A stretch of DNA of 64,000 nucleotides from an uncultured Alphaproteobacteria bacterium (GTDB taxonomy: Bacteria; Pseudomonadota; Alphaproteobacteria; SP197): assembly GCA_958295695.1 (NCBI GenBank), contig OY282363.1, positions 2,112,225 to 2,176,224 of the forward strand, written 5' to 3'. Position 1 is the first letter of the stretch. Every line of letters begins with the position of its first letter. Under the pieces are notes generated by a model, which saw only the letters and a program-made list of their open reading frames with translations, was not told the origin of the DNA and did no database searches. This document shows positions 1-8,053 of the stretch, piece after piece. Position numbers and translations under genes: made by a program.

Positions 1-327
1 CACCATGTCCCACCCGGCCAGCTTGATCTCGGCGCCGACCTTGCCGCCCGAATTCGAGCAGGCGATCGCTCCCGTCAGCGCGCCCTTGGTCACGACCGAA
101 TAGCGGCCGGCCGTGGGCGCCATGGTGGCGGTCAGCGGACCGGTCGCGAAGATCAGCACGTTGCCGGGATCGAGCGCGTCGACCGCGGGGTCCATGGATT
201 CCATCAGGTACTTGGAGGCGAGGCCCCGCTGGCCCAGGAACTGCTCGGCCCACGTCTTGTCGAGCGGCTCGCCGCCACAGCGGTCCCCGGTCAAGTCGAC
301 GCGCAGAATCTTTCCGGTCCAACCCAT
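1..327 (-). CDS. aldehyde:ferredoxin oxidoreductase family protein, N-terminal part (truncated by window edge)
   Basis: The 109 codons visible on the minus strand begin MGWTGKILRVDLT and continue with GQRGLASKYL and FATGPLTATMAPTAGRYSVVTKGALTGAIACSNSGG in short blocks, which is the N-terminal beta-domain of tungsten/molybdenum-pterin aldehyde:ferredoxin oxidoreductases. Members oxidise aldehydes to carboxylic acids with ferredoxin as acceptor, or reduce carboxylic and aromatic acids in the reverse direction. The C-terminal two thirds, including the 4Fe-4S cysteines, lie outside the window, so substrate class cannot be judged. The ATG at 325-327 is the only sensible start because the family motif begins directly after it. 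It is divergent from the acyl-CoA synthetase gene that follows, so the two could serve one acid-activation pathway, but that is inference. Confidence 0.85.
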   Translation of the reverse strand, partial: MGWTGKILRVDLTGDRCGGEPLDKTWAEQFLGQRGLASKYLMESMDPAVDALDPGNVLIFATGPLTATMAPTAGRYSVVTKGALTGAIACSNSGGKVGAEIKLAGWDMV

Positions 328-688
328 GGCTCCTCGCGATCGGCAGTCGGGCGTCGCGCCGGCCCCAAGCTTCCGTTCCGGCGCGCGGCAACCTAAAGCG
401 TATCGCGGCCGGGCGGAAGATCGTGTCCTCGTTCAGGACTTCTGAGAGGAGGCGTTGGCCGCTTGGCGTTCAAGATCCTGCTGGGGCGTTTGTCCGCCAA
501 GGGCATGCTGGGCGTGGAGCGTGTCGAGGGTGAGCCGGCCCGGGGCGCCGCCGGGCGTGACCGCGCCGCGCTCCACAAGGCGCTTGAGGATGCGCCCGAC
601 CGTGTTTTCGCCGCGTGTCGCCAGCGTTCTCGGGACCGATTCGATCCGCGACAATCCTGCGCTATCCTTCCCGCCGCAAGGAACCGCG
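328..688. other. 361-bp divergent intergenic region with a possible decayed regulator fragment
   Basis: This stretch separates the divergent aldehyde oxidoreductase and acyl-CoA synthetase genes and should hold both promoters, although no good -35/-10 pair stands out. On the minus strand an open frame ending in a TGA at 433-435 encodes about 65 residues that read like the end of a winged-helix protein (GENTVGRILKRLVERGAV, then GRLTLDTL). It lacks an obvious start codon or N-terminal domain. It may be the remnant of a regulator gene or simply a chance open frame in GC-rich DNA. Confidence 0.35.
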
Positions 689-2299
689 ATGCCGCAGACC
701 GACCCGAGCACGGACCGGAGCGTCGGCACGATCCTGGGCAAACGCGCCAGGGCCGCGCCCGACGCTCCCTTCATCGTCGCCGACGATCGCACGCTGAGCT
801 ACCGCGAGGCCGACCGGGAATCGAACCGGGTCGCCAACGCGGTCGAGCGCCTGGGGATCGGCGCGGGCGAGACCGTGCTCGTCATGATGCCCAACGTGGT
901 GGAGTTCATCCTGCTCTGGCTGGGTCTGGGCAAGCGGGGCGCGATCCAGGTCCCCGTCAACACCGCCTACCGCGGCGGCCTGCTGGTCCATGTGGTGAAC
1001 GATTCGGCGGCCACGACCATGATCGTCGAGCGCCGGTTCCTCGACCGGCTGGCCGACGTGGCGGACGAACTCATGCATGTGGCGCGGCTCGTCGTCTTCG
1101 ACCGCGATGGCGGAGCCCCGGCCCTTCCCGGCCCCCTCGCCTCCATGGAGCGCCTCGATTTCGGCGTGCTGCTCCAAGCGCCCGAGACGCCGCGCGAGAG
1201 CTTCCCGGCGCACCGCGACATCAAGGCCGTCATGTACACATCCGGCACGACGGGCCCGTCCAAGGGCGTGATGGTGACCCATGCGCACGCCTACACCTAC
1301 GCCCACGGCAACTTCGAATTGATGGAGGTGGAGTCCGGCGACCGGTTCTACGCCCCGCTTCCGCTGTTTCACATCGCGGGCCAGTGGGCGGTCTGCTACG
1401 CCGCCATGATCGGCGGGGCCTCCGCGGCAATCGCCGAGCATTTCAGCGTCGAGCGCTTCTGGCCCGACGCGCGGCGCATCGGCGCCAACGTCACCTTCTT
1501 CCTCGGCGCGATGGCGAACTTCCTGGCGCGCCAACCCGAGAGCCCGGACGACGCGACGGTCACGATCGACAAGGCGCTGGTCGTGCCGATGTTCCCCGAC
1601 GTCCACGACTTCGGCCGCCGTTTCGGCATGCGCGTCAAGACGACCTACGGCTCGACCGAAACCTGCGCGCCGCACCGCATGGAGTGGGACGACCCCAACT
1701 GGAAGACCTGCGGCAAGCTGGAGGACGAGCTCTTCGAGGCGCGCATCGTCGACGAGAACGACGAAGAGGTGCCGAACGGAACCGTGGGCGAATTCGTTAT
1801 CCGCGGCAGGGAGCCCTGGGTGCTCATGGCGGGCTACTGGCGCCATCCGGACTGGACCGAGAAGGCCTGGTCGAACCTGTGGCTGCACTCGGGCGACGCC
1901 ATGTGGCGCGACGACGAGGGCTACTACTACTTCGCCGACCGCGTGAAGGATTCGATCCGGCGGCGGGGCGAGAACATCTCGTCGATGGAGGTCGAGAACG
2001 AGATCAACCGGCATCCCGACGTCGTCGAATGCGCCGTCTTCCCGGCGCCCAGCGAGCATACCGAGGACGAGGTGATGGCCGCGGTCGTGCCGAAACCCGG
2101 CCGCGCGCTCGATCCCGTGGACCTGATCCGGTTCCTGGAGCCGCGCATGGCCTACTTCATGGTCCCGCGCTACATCGACGCGGTCGAGGCGCTGCCCAAG
2201 ACCCCGACGGGCAAGATCCAGAAGTTCGACCTGCGCGACAGGGGCGTCACGCCGACGACCTGGGACCGAGAAGCCGCCGGCGTCAAGCTCGGGCGCTGA
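689..2299 (+). CDS. AMP-forming acyl-CoA synthetase (class I adenylate-forming enzyme)
   Basis: A 536-residue enzyme expected to activate a carboxylic acid with ATP and CoA to an acyl-CoA plus AMP and PPi. The P-loop-like motif YTSGTTGPSKGVMVTH is at about residues 187-202, followed by the YGSTE adenine-binding motif near 322, the LHSGDAMWRDDEGYYYFADRVKD block holding the ATP-binding Asp, and the C-terminal PKTPTGKIQK with the catalytic lysine. All core motifs are intact. The start ATG at 689 begins MPQTDPSTDRSVG; upstream in-frame codons look unlike the family. The layout resembles crotonobetaine/carnitine-CoA ligase-like enzymes, but the substrate is not readable from sequence. It is followed by a remnant of an acyl-CoA dehydrogenase, suggesting the pair once formed a beta-oxidation entry module. 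Confidence 0.9.
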   Translation: MPQTDPSTDRSVGTILGKRARAAPDAPFIVADDRTLSYREADRESNRVANAVERLGIGAGETVLVMMPNVVEFILLWLGLGKRGAIQVPVNTAYRGGLLVHVVNDSAATTMIVERRFLDRLADVADELMHVARLVVFDRDGGAPALPGPLASMERLDFGVLLQAPETPRESFPAHRDIKAVMYTSGTTGPSKGVMVTHAHAYTYAHGNFELMEVESGDRFYAPLPLFHIAGQWAVCYAAMIGGASAAIAEHFSVERFWPDARRIGANVTFFLGAMANFLARQPESPDDATVTIDKALVVPMFPDVHDFGRRFGMRVKTTYGSTETCAPHRMEWDDPNWKTCGKLEDELFEARIVDENDEEVPNGTVGEFVIRGREPWVLMAGYWRHPDWTEKAWSNLWLHSGDAMWRDDEGYYYFADRVKDSIRRRGENISSMEVENEINRHPDVVECAVFPAPSEHTEDEVMAAVVPKPGRALDPVDLIRFLEPRMAYFMVPRYIDAVEALPKTPTGKIQKFDLRDRGVTPTTWDREAAGVKLGR

Positions 2300-2307
2300 C
2301 CGGCGGA

Positions 2308-2427
2308 CTCACCGCGGAACGGCGGGCGATTGTCGACGCGGTCGCCGCCCGTTTCGACGACAACGATTTGTACGAGATCGACAACACGGGCGCGTTCCCC
2401 GACGCCTTCCACGGCGCGCATGTCCGC
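2308..2427 (+). pseudogene. remnant of an acyl-CoA dehydrogenase N-terminus
   Basis: Directly after the synthetase stop an open stretch encodes LTAERRAIVDAVAARF, DDNDLYEIDNTGAFPDAFHGAH, which matches the usual opening helices of acyl-CoA dehydrogenases (LTEEQRAIVDAV...DDxYWLxxDxxGxFPxxFHxA). There is no start codon in a normal context, and the frame runs into the 3' end of the opposite-strand PhyH gene after about 40 codons, so the FAD domain is missing. Recognition is from family knowledge, not from a search. Best read as a deletion scar left when the rest of the gene was lost. Confidence 0.55.
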
Positions 2428-2437
2428 CGACCGGCGT

Positions 2438-3331
2438 TCAAACCACCTTCACGCGCGCCCCCGCGACCGGACGGTCGGCACCGTCGGCATAGAGATCGCC
2501 GCCGCCCGAGGACAGTTCCTCGTAGCCGTTGATGACGTCATAGGGGTCCTGGAAGTCCTGAACCCAGCCGAGGAAGGGCTTGTGCAGGTTGAAGCCCAGC
2601 AATCTCGCCAGCCTCTCGGGCATCCGCCGGACCTCCTCGGCCGTGACCGAGAGATACCAGTTCTGCTCCTGACGCAGCCAGCCGAGGGCGAATCCCGTGA
2701 ACATGGCGACGCGCCATTCGTCCGCCGTCGTGTTGCGGCCGCCGCCGTGATAGGTCCCGCCGACGAAGACGCAGAACGACCCTTTCGGCATCGCGGCGCC
2801 CACGGTCTCGTCGTCGCGCGGGACGCGCTCGTCGTCCCACAGGTGGCTTCCGGGAATCAGGCGCGTGGCGCCATTGTCCTCGGTGAAGTCGGTCAGCGCC
2901 CAGAACACGGTGCAGCAGGCGTTCCGCTCGGACGGGTGGGCCAGCGGATAGAGCAGGTCGTCGCGGTGGAGCGGCTGCGGCGTTTCGCCGGGTCCGATAG
3001 CCGTGATCGAGTTCGAGTTGAGCTGATAGGCGTCGCACCAAGGCGCCAGCGTCAGATCCATGATCTCGAGCACCTTGTCGTGAAGGATGAAGTCCGGCGT
3101 GCGCCCGGACTTGCTCAGGAGCGCATGCAGGCGTTTCGTGCGGTAGCCCACGAAATCGCCGTTGCCGCCGGCCTTGCGCCGCAGATAGGGATCGAGATCG
3201 TCCAGCAGCGCGTCGATCGCGTCGTGGCCGATGGCGTCCCGCACGACGAGGCATCCATCGCGTTTGAGGATCCGGTCCACCGCATCCGGTGAGACATCGG
3301 GATCGACCGTTTCGATCGTCGCCGGAGCCAT
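2438..3331 (-). CDS. phytanoyl-CoA dioxygenase (PhyH) family protein
   Basis: A 297-residue non-haem Fe(II)/2-oxoglutarate-dependent oxygenase of the PhyH family. The facial-triad motif His-x-Asp is in [11 protein letters not shown] at about residues 146-156, and the distal His is in [12 protein letters not shown] at about 215; the intervening [18 protein letters not shown] block is the typical jelly-roll core. Such enzymes hydroxylate acyl-CoAs or small metabolites such as ectoine. The ATG at 3329-3331 gives [12 protein letters not shown], the right distance from the conserved FxxxGCLVVRD start; the open frame extends upstream without family-like sequence. It converges on the acyl-CoA synthetase region. 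Substrate is unknown. Confidence 0.85.
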   Translation of the reverse strand: MAPATIETVDPDVSPDAVDRILKRDGCLVVRDAIGHDAIDALLDDLDPYLRRKAGGNGDFVGYRTKRLHALLSKSGRTPDFILHDKVLEIMDLTLAPWCDAYQLNSNSITAIGPGETPQPLHRDDLLYPLAHPSERNACCTVFWALTDFTEDNGATRLIPGSHLWDDERVPRDDETVGAAMPKGSFCVFVGGTYHGGGRNTTADEWRVAMFTGFALGWLRQEQNWYLSVTAEEVRRMPERLARLLGFNLHKPFLGWVQDFQDPYDVINGYEELSSGGGDLYADGADRPVAGARVKVV

Positions 3332-3717
3332 CGCGCCCTCCCCGCCGCATCGCGGATGACGATAGCACGCAATGCGCCATGGGCCACGCTCCGCGACGGT
3401 CCGCCTTCCCGGCGGTATGGGCGCCCTTGGACCCTTCGCTCCCGGTCGAGGCGTTCGGCGAGTCCGGGCCAGTCCACGAAGGGATTGCGCGTTCCCCGCG
3501 ACGCCTCGATCTCGTCGTTGCGACGACGGTCCTTCCGGTCGGGCGGGTCGTTCCGGCGCCGGTGGAGCAGCATGGAGAGATCCATGCGGCGATGCCGCGT
3601 ATCGAAGGGCGCGAGCTTGCCGAAGGGGGACGGCGTCCGCGAGCGGCGAGAACGGTTCCGGTTTTGCCGGAACCGTTCTATCGTGCGCCGCGGCATGGAC
3701 CATCCGGAGACGACGCC
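3332..3717. other. 386-bp divergent intergenic region carrying a dispersed repeat and a perfect hairpin
   Basis: This gap lies between divergent PhyH and glutaryl-CoA dehydrogenase genes. Its right third holds a copy of the dispersed repeat described elsewhere (about 3595-3680), ending in a perfect 13-bp inverted repeat with a TTTTG loop at 3649-3679, only 38 bp before the dehydrogenase start. The left part contains a minus-strand open frame (start near 3585) that runs on into PhyH in another frame; I see no family in it and treat it as non-coding. Confidence 0.5.
3595..3680. repeat. dispersed intergenic repeat copy ending in a 13-bp perfect hairpin
   Basis: The sequence GTATCGAAGGGC followed by CCGAAGGGGGACGG and AGAACGGTTCCGG matches blocks seen at 33238-33294, 48301-48354 and 53283-53364. 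The final arms AGAACGGTTCCGG (3649-3661) and CCGGAACCGTTCT (3667-3679) are perfectly complementary around a 5-nt loop. In RNA read on either strand this would be a very stable stem; it may act as a terminator, or as a repeat-family signature. Confidence 0.6.
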
Positions 3718-4932
3718 ATGGCCGAGGCCGTCCGGGCGATGAACGCGCCCAAGAGCAGCCGGACCCCTTTCCAGTGGGAGGATCCGTTCCTGCTGGACGA
3801 CCAGCTGACCGAAGACGAACGCATGATCCGGGACTCGGCGCGCCAGTTCTGCCGCGGGTACCTGGCGGGCCGCGTGCAGAAGGACTTCCGCGAGGAGGCG
3901 TCGGATCGCGAGGTGATCGCGCGCATGGGCGGGATGGGCCTGCTCGGCCCGACCATCGACGGCTACGGCTGCGCCGGCGTGAGCGACGTCGCCTACGGCC
4001 TGATCGCGCACGAGATCGAATACATCGACAGCGCCTACCGTTCGGCGGCCTCGGTCCAGTCGAGCCTCGTGATGCATCCGATCCACGCCTACGGCACGGA
4101 GGAACAGCGCGAAAGATACCTGCCCGGGCTCGCCGCCGGCGACCTCGTCGGCGCGTTCGGCTTGACCGAGCCGGACCACGGTTCCGACCCCGGCGGCATG
4201 AAGACCCGGGCGACGAAGGCCGGTGGCGGCTTCGTCCTGAACGGGGCCAAGATGTGGATCTCCAATTCGCCGATCGCCGACGTCTTCGTCGTCTGGGCCA
4301 AGGACGACGACGGGCAGATCCGCGGCTTCATCCTGGAGCGCGGCATGGAAGGCCTGACGACGCCGAAGATCGAAGGCAAGTTCAGCCTGCGCGCCGGACC
4401 CACGGGCGAGATCGTCATGGCCGACGTGTTCTGTCCCGAGGAGAACGCCTTCCCGGAGATCCGCGGCCTGAAGGGCCCGTTCGGCTGCCTCAACAACGCG
4501 CGCTACGGCATCGCCTGGGGGGCCCTGGGCGCGGCCTCGTTCTGCTGGCGCGCGGCCCGCAGCTACACCATGGAGCGCACGCAGTTCGGCCGTCCGCTCG
4601 CCGCCAACCAGCTCATCCAGAAGAAGCTCGCCGACATGCAGACCGAGATCGCCATCGGCCTGCAGGCCTGCCTGCGCGTCGGCCGGTTGAAGGACGAGGG
4701 CCGCGCGGCGCCCGAGGCGATCTCGATCGTCAAGCGCAACTCCTGCGGCAAGGCGCTGGAGATCGCCCGCATGTCGCGCGACATGCACGGCGGCAACGGC
4801 GTCCATGACGAGTACGGGGTGATCCGCCACGTCATGAACCTGGAGGCGGTCAACACCTACGAGGGCACCCACGACATCCACGCGCTCATCCTCGGCCGCG
4901 CCCAGACCGGCCTTCAGGCCTTCACGGGCTGA
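3718..4932 (+). CDS. gcdH: glutaryl-CoA dehydrogenase
   Basis: A 404-residue FAD acyl-CoA dehydrogenase that oxidatively decarboxylates glutaryl-CoA to crotonyl-CoA in lysine, tryptophan and aromatic-acid degradation, passing electrons to ETF. Diagnostic GCDH blocks are present: [18 protein letters not shown] at the N-terminus, the substrate-binding [16 protein letters not shown] near residue 107-122, [17 protein letters not shown] (FAD), [13 protein letters not shown], and the active-site [20 protein letters not shown] in which Glu382 is the catalytic base. The ATG at 3718 was chosen, with a second possible start at 3739. It is an apparently single gene facing the amidotransferase gene at its 3' end. 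Confidence 0.95.
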   Translation: MAEAVRAMNAPKSSRTPFQWEDPFLLDDQLTEDERMIRDSARQFCRGYLAGRVQKDFREEASDREVIARMGGMGLLGPTIDGYGCAGVSDVAYGLIAHEIEYIDSAYRSAASVQSSLVMHPIHAYGTEEQRERYLPGLAAGDLVGAFGLTEPDHGSDPGGMKTRATKAGGGFVLNGAKMWISNSPIADVFVVWAKDDDGQIRGFILERGMEGLTTPKIEGKFSLRAGPTGEIVMADVFCPEENAFPEIRGLKGPFGCLNNARYGIAWGALGAASFCWRAARSYTMERTQFGRPLAANQLIQKKLADMQTEIAIGLQACLRVGRLKDEGRAAPEAISIVKRNSCGKALEIARMSRDMHGGNGVHDEYGVIRHVMNLEAVNTYEGTHDIHALILGRAQTGLQAFTG

Positions 4933-4960
4933 CAGGCGCCCCGGAGCGGAGCCTCGGGAC

Positions 4961-5680
4961 CTACGACAGGCCGCTCGCGTTCAGGAAGTTCGCGAACAGG
5001 GTGTGCGACGCGGCGTTGAAGACGGCCATGTTCGCCCGGCAGTCGGCGTCGAGGCGTTCGAGCGCGCCTTCGCCCATGATGGAATCGAGCGCCCGCGCAT
5101 AGGCCGGCACGGCCGCCCAGTCGCGCACCGTCGTCGCCGTCATCTCGACATGGTACTGGAGGCCCCAGGCGCGCCGGCCCACCCGCTGGGCCTGGACCGC
5201 GCAGGCGGGCGAGCTCGCCAGCGCGACCGCTCCGTCCGGCATCGCGGTGACGGCCACGCCATGCCACTGCAGCGCCGGGAAGGTCTCGTCGATTCCCGCC
5301 ATCAACGGGTCGGCCCGGCCCTCCTCCGTCAGGTGGACATCGAGGACGCCGACCTCCGGCGCCGGCATCCGCTCGCACGCCCCTCCCAGGGCGTCGGCCA
5401 GAAGCTGATGACCCAGGCAGAACCCGAAGTAGGGCATCCCGCGCCCACGCACAGCCTCCCGGATCGCCGCCTTTTCCGGAACCAGCCAGGGCAGTTCGTC
5501 TTCGTCGAACACATCCATCGGACCGCCCATCACCATCAGGGCGTCGTAGCCGTCGAGCGGTGGAATCGGCTCGCCCGCGTCGAGCTCCACGGGATCCCAT
5601 GCGACACCCCGCTCCCGCATCAGGTCGCGGAAGATTCCCGGATGCTCGATGTCGATGTGCTGAAAGACGAGAAACCGCAT
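4961..5680 (-). CDS. class I glutamine amidotransferase-like protein (GATase1, GMP-synthase type)
   Basis: A 239-residue stand-alone class I glutamine amidotransferase. The nucleophile elbow FGFCLGHQLLADAL carries Cys88, and the rest of the triad is in GLQYHVEM with His177 and Glu179, so the glutaminase site is intact. These small proteins resemble the GATase domain of GMP synthase and are often annotated as gamma-glutamyl or GMP-synthase-like hydrolases. The start ATG at 5678-5680 opens directly with the beta-strand MRFLVFQHIDIEHPG. It is divergent from the ABC transporter operon. The physiological amide is unknown. Confidence 0.85.
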   Translation of the reverse strand: MRFLVFQHIDIEHPGIFRDLMRERGVAWDPVELDAGEPIPPLDGYDALMVMGGPMDVFDEDELPWLVPEKAAIREAVRGRGMPYFGFCLGHQLLADALGGACERMPAPEVGVLDVHLTEEGRADPLMAGIDETFPALQWHGVAVTAMPDGAVALASSPACAVQAQRVGRRAWGLQYHVEMTATTVRDWAAVPAYARALDSIMGEGALERLDADCRANMAVFNAASHTLFANFLNASGLS

Positions 5681-5753
5681 GGCCCGCCCCCGATCCGGAC
5701 CCAGCATAGCGCGCGGCCGGATCGATGGAACGGACTTCCGGACGCCGCCACCC

Positions 5754-5782
5754 TTGACAGCCCTTGCCATCGCTGCATTCAT
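5754..5782 (+). promoter_or_regulatory. candidate sigma70-type promoter of the ABC transporter operon
   Basis: A perfect TTGACA at 5754-5759 is followed after 17 bp by ATTCAT (5777-5782); TTCATA one base further is an alternative -10. It ends about 65 bp before the substrate-binding-protein start codon. Nothing else in this gap looks like a promoter on the plus strand. Confidence 0.5.
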
Positions 5783-5847
5783 ATCGCCAGCCTGAGCCTT
5801 GCCGCAGGATCGCGGGCGCCCAGGCCTGTCGTGGGGAGGACAAGACA

Positions 5848-7173
5848 ATGACCGGTCACAGCAACAATCCATCGTCGCGTCGATCGTTCCTGAAGGGGAC
5901 CACCGGAGCCGGCCTGGGCGTCGCCGCGGCGTCGACCGGCGTTCTGGCCAGCGTCAATCAAGGCCGCGCCGCCGAAGGAGAACCGATCCCGGTCGGCCAA
6001 GGCACCATGATGTCCGGCTGGGGCGCGGCCGACGGTCTGGAGTTCAAGAACGGCCTCGAGATGGCGGCCGAGGAGATCAACGCCATGGGCGGCATTCTGG
6101 GCCGTCCGATCGAACCCCATTTCGTCGACACCAGGGAGGGCGGTCCGGACACGGTCATACAGGCCTTCCAGCGCTTGATCGATCGCGAGAACGCCAGCGC
6201 CATCATCTGCGGCTACAACCTGGCGACGCTGGAGGCGGAGTACGACGTCATCGCCGACGCCGGCATCGTCTACACCCATACCAACACGTCGCTGATCCAC
6301 CATGAGCGCTACAACGGCGATCCCGATCGCTTCTTCGGATGTTTTCAGACAGACCCGTCGGAATACTGGTATGGCGAGGGCCTGCTGAACTATCTGGCGG
6401 GCTTGCGGGACACCGGCCAGTGGACGCCGGCCAACAACAAGATCGCCATCGTGGCGGGCGCCCAGAACTACTCGATCGTGATCGGCAACTCCGTGCGCGA
6501 CAACGCCCAAAGATACGGTTTCGAGATCAGCTTCTACGACACCGTGCAGATCCCGATTTCCGAATGGGGGCCGACGCTCGCCAAGGTGCGCGAGGACCCG
6601 CCCGGCGTCATTTGCATCACCCACTACGCGCCGGCCGATCTCGCCAACTTCATGCTGCAGTTCGCGCCCAACCCGACGCCCAGCCTGGTCTACATGCAAT
6701 ACGGCCCGTCGCTCGCCCAGTTCCGCGAGATCGGCGGCGAAGCGGTCAACGGCGTGCTCTACGCCACCGTCATCGCCAATCTGCAGGACGAGAGGGGCAA
6801 CGACTTCGTTGCCCGCTACAAGGCGAAGTTCGGCGAGTCGTCGAGCCCGGCGTCGGGCGTGCAGACCTACGACGCCTGCCATCTGTGGGCCATCGCCGCG
6901 GCCGTCGCCGGCGGCGCCGGCAATCCTTACGACGGCGACGACCAGAACCGTCGAGTCGCCGACCAAATGCGGCGCATCGTCCATCGCGGCATTTGCGGCG
7001 CGTACCACTTCGTCGAGAACGGCGCGATGACTTACCCGGCCCAGACCAACGATCCTTCGCTCGGCATGCCGCACCAGTTCCTGCAGGTGCAGGACTTCAT
7101 GCGGACGCCGGTGATGGTGGGTCCGCAACCCTACGCCGTCGCGGACTTCGAAACGCCGCCCTGGATAAGTTGA
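5848..7173 (+). CDS. ABC transporter substrate-binding protein (amide/branched-chain amino acid type), Tat-exported
   Basis: A 441-residue periplasmic binding protein. The N-terminus NPSSRRSFLKGTTG is a twin-arginine signal followed by a hydrophobic stretch and an Ala-rich cleavage region near residue 40, so folded export is predicted. The mature part has the type I periplasmic fold of the Leu/Ile/Val and urea/amide binders: GLEMAAEEINAMGGILGRPIEP, a family landmark, then ASAIICGYNLATLEAEYDV. It heads a five-gene importer operon and is separated from the ATPase gene by a strong hairpin, as expected for a protein needed in excess over its membrane partners. The ligand cannot be read; an amide or short peptide is a reasonable guess. 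Confidence 0.9.
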   Translation: MTGHSNNPSSRRSFLKGTTGAGLGVAAASTGVLASVNQGRAAEGEPIPVGQGTMMSGWGAADGLEFKNGLEMAAEEINAMGGILGRPIEPHFVDTREGGPDTVIQAFQRLIDRENASAIICGYNLATLEAEYDVIADAGIVYTHTNTSLIHHERYNGDPDRFFGCFQTDPSEYWYGEGLLNYLAGLRDTGQWTPANNKIAIVAGAQNYSIVIGNSVRDNAQRYGFEISFYDTVQIPISEWGPTLAKVREDPPGVICITHYAPADLANFMLQFAPNPTPSLVYMQYGPSLAQFREIGGEAVNGVLYATVIANLQDERGNDFVARYKAKFGESSSPASGVQTYDACHLWAIAAAVAGGAGNPYDGDDQNRRVADQMRRIVHRGICGAYHFVENGAMTYPAQTNDPSLGMPHQFLQVQDFMRTPVMVGPQPYAVADFETPPWIS

Positions 7174-7192
7174 GCGTCGCCCGGCCAACACG

Positions 7193-7225
7193 CCTGTCCC
7201 GGAGGCGCCGGACCTCCGGGACAGG
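7193..7225 (+). terminator. perfect 13-bp hairpin between binding-protein and ATPase genes (attenuator or mRNA-stabilising stem)
   Basis: Arms CCTGTCCCGGAGG (7193-7205) and CCTCCGGGACAGG (7213-7225) pair perfectly around a 7-nt loop and are followed by GTTTCCC. It lies 20 bp after the binding-protein stop. Such stems commonly protect the 3' end of the binding-protein mRNA or reduce read-through into the permease genes. Confidence 0.65.
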
Positions 7226-7252
7226 GTTTCCCGCGACTCCAGGCCGGACGAT

Positions 7253-8053
7253 ATGAACGCCGACCCGGTTCCGCTTCTGCGTTGCCGCGGCGTTTCCAAG
7301 TATTTCGGCGCGCTCGCGGCGGTGAAGTCCTTGAGCTTCGATGTCGCCGCGGGGGAAGCGCTCGGCATCGGCGGCCCGAACGGCGCCGGCAAAACAACCC
7401 TCTTCGAGGTGATATCCGGCCTCAACCCCGCCGACGAAGGATCGATCGAGCTGGAGGGCGCGGCCATCGAGCGCGTCGCGCCGGCGACCGTCTGTCACAG
7501 GGGCATCGCACGGACATTCCAGTTCAACGCCGGTTTCGACACGTTGAGCGTGCGCGAGAATGTCCTGGTGTCCGCCCATTTCGGCCGGCGCAATCGCGCG
7601 TGGCCGGGCCTCGCGCATGACCGCGCCACCGGCGAGCTTGCCGACAGGGCTCTCGAGCTGGTCGGCATGACCGAACGGGCCGGTCACATGGTCAGGGACT
7701 TGCCGGTCTTCCACCGGAAACTGCTGATGATGGCGAGCGCCATGGCGACGGAGCCGCGCCTGCTGTTGATGGACGAGCCGGTCGGCGGCCTCAACCCCGG
7801 CGAGATCGACCGCATGATGGAGATCGTGCTCGGCCTGCGCGAGCAAGGCGTCACGATCATCCTGATCGAACATGTCATGCGGTTCCTGGTCCAGCTTTCC
7901 GACCGCGTTTTGATCATGCACCACGGCGAGAGCATCTATGAGGGCTCGCCCCGGGGCCTGACCCGCGACGCGCGCGTGATCGAGGTCTATCTGGGCGAGG
8001 GCATGGCCAAGCGCCTGCGTGACGCCATGGCCGGAGGCGATGGCGGTGGCTGA
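7253..8053 (+). CDS. ABC transporter ATP-binding protein (LivG-like) with an unusual signature motif
   Basis: A 266-residue ATPase subunit of the LivG class. Walker A is GGPNGAGKTTLFEVISG near residues 42-58, Walker B is LLLMDEPVGGLNPGE, and the H-loop is ILIEHVMRF. The signature (C-loop) that normally reads LPYGQQRRLEIARA in this family is instead LPVFHRKLLMMASAMA, lacking the Ser/Tyr-Gly-Gly/Gln core, so the ATP site completed by this loop may be weak. Everything else is full length and in frame. It overlaps the next ATPase gene by 14 bp, which implies translational coupling. Confidence 0.9.
   Translation: MNADPVPLLRCRGVSKYFGALAAVKSLSFDVAAGEALGIGGPNGAGKTTLFEVISGLNPADEGSIELEGAAIERVAPATVCHRGIARTFQFNAGFDTLSVRENVLVSAHFGRRNRAWPGLAHDRATGELADRALELVGMTERAGHMVRDLPVFHRKLLMMASAMATEPRLLLMDEPVGGLNPGEIDRMMEIVLGLREQGVTIILIEHVMRFLVQLSDRVLIMHHGESIYEGSPRGLTRDARVIEVYLGEGMAKRLRDAMAGGDGGG

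Noticed and set aside
3332..3585. Minus-strand open frame upstream of PhyH containing [18 protein letters not shown]
   Set aside because: It runs on into PhyH in another frame, has no recognisable family and no ribosome-binding site; probably a shadow frame of GC-rich DNA.
7253..8053. Calling the LivG-like gene a pseudogene because of its signature motif
   Set aside because: Frame, length, Walker motifs and operon coupling are intact; a substitution in one loop does not justify it.
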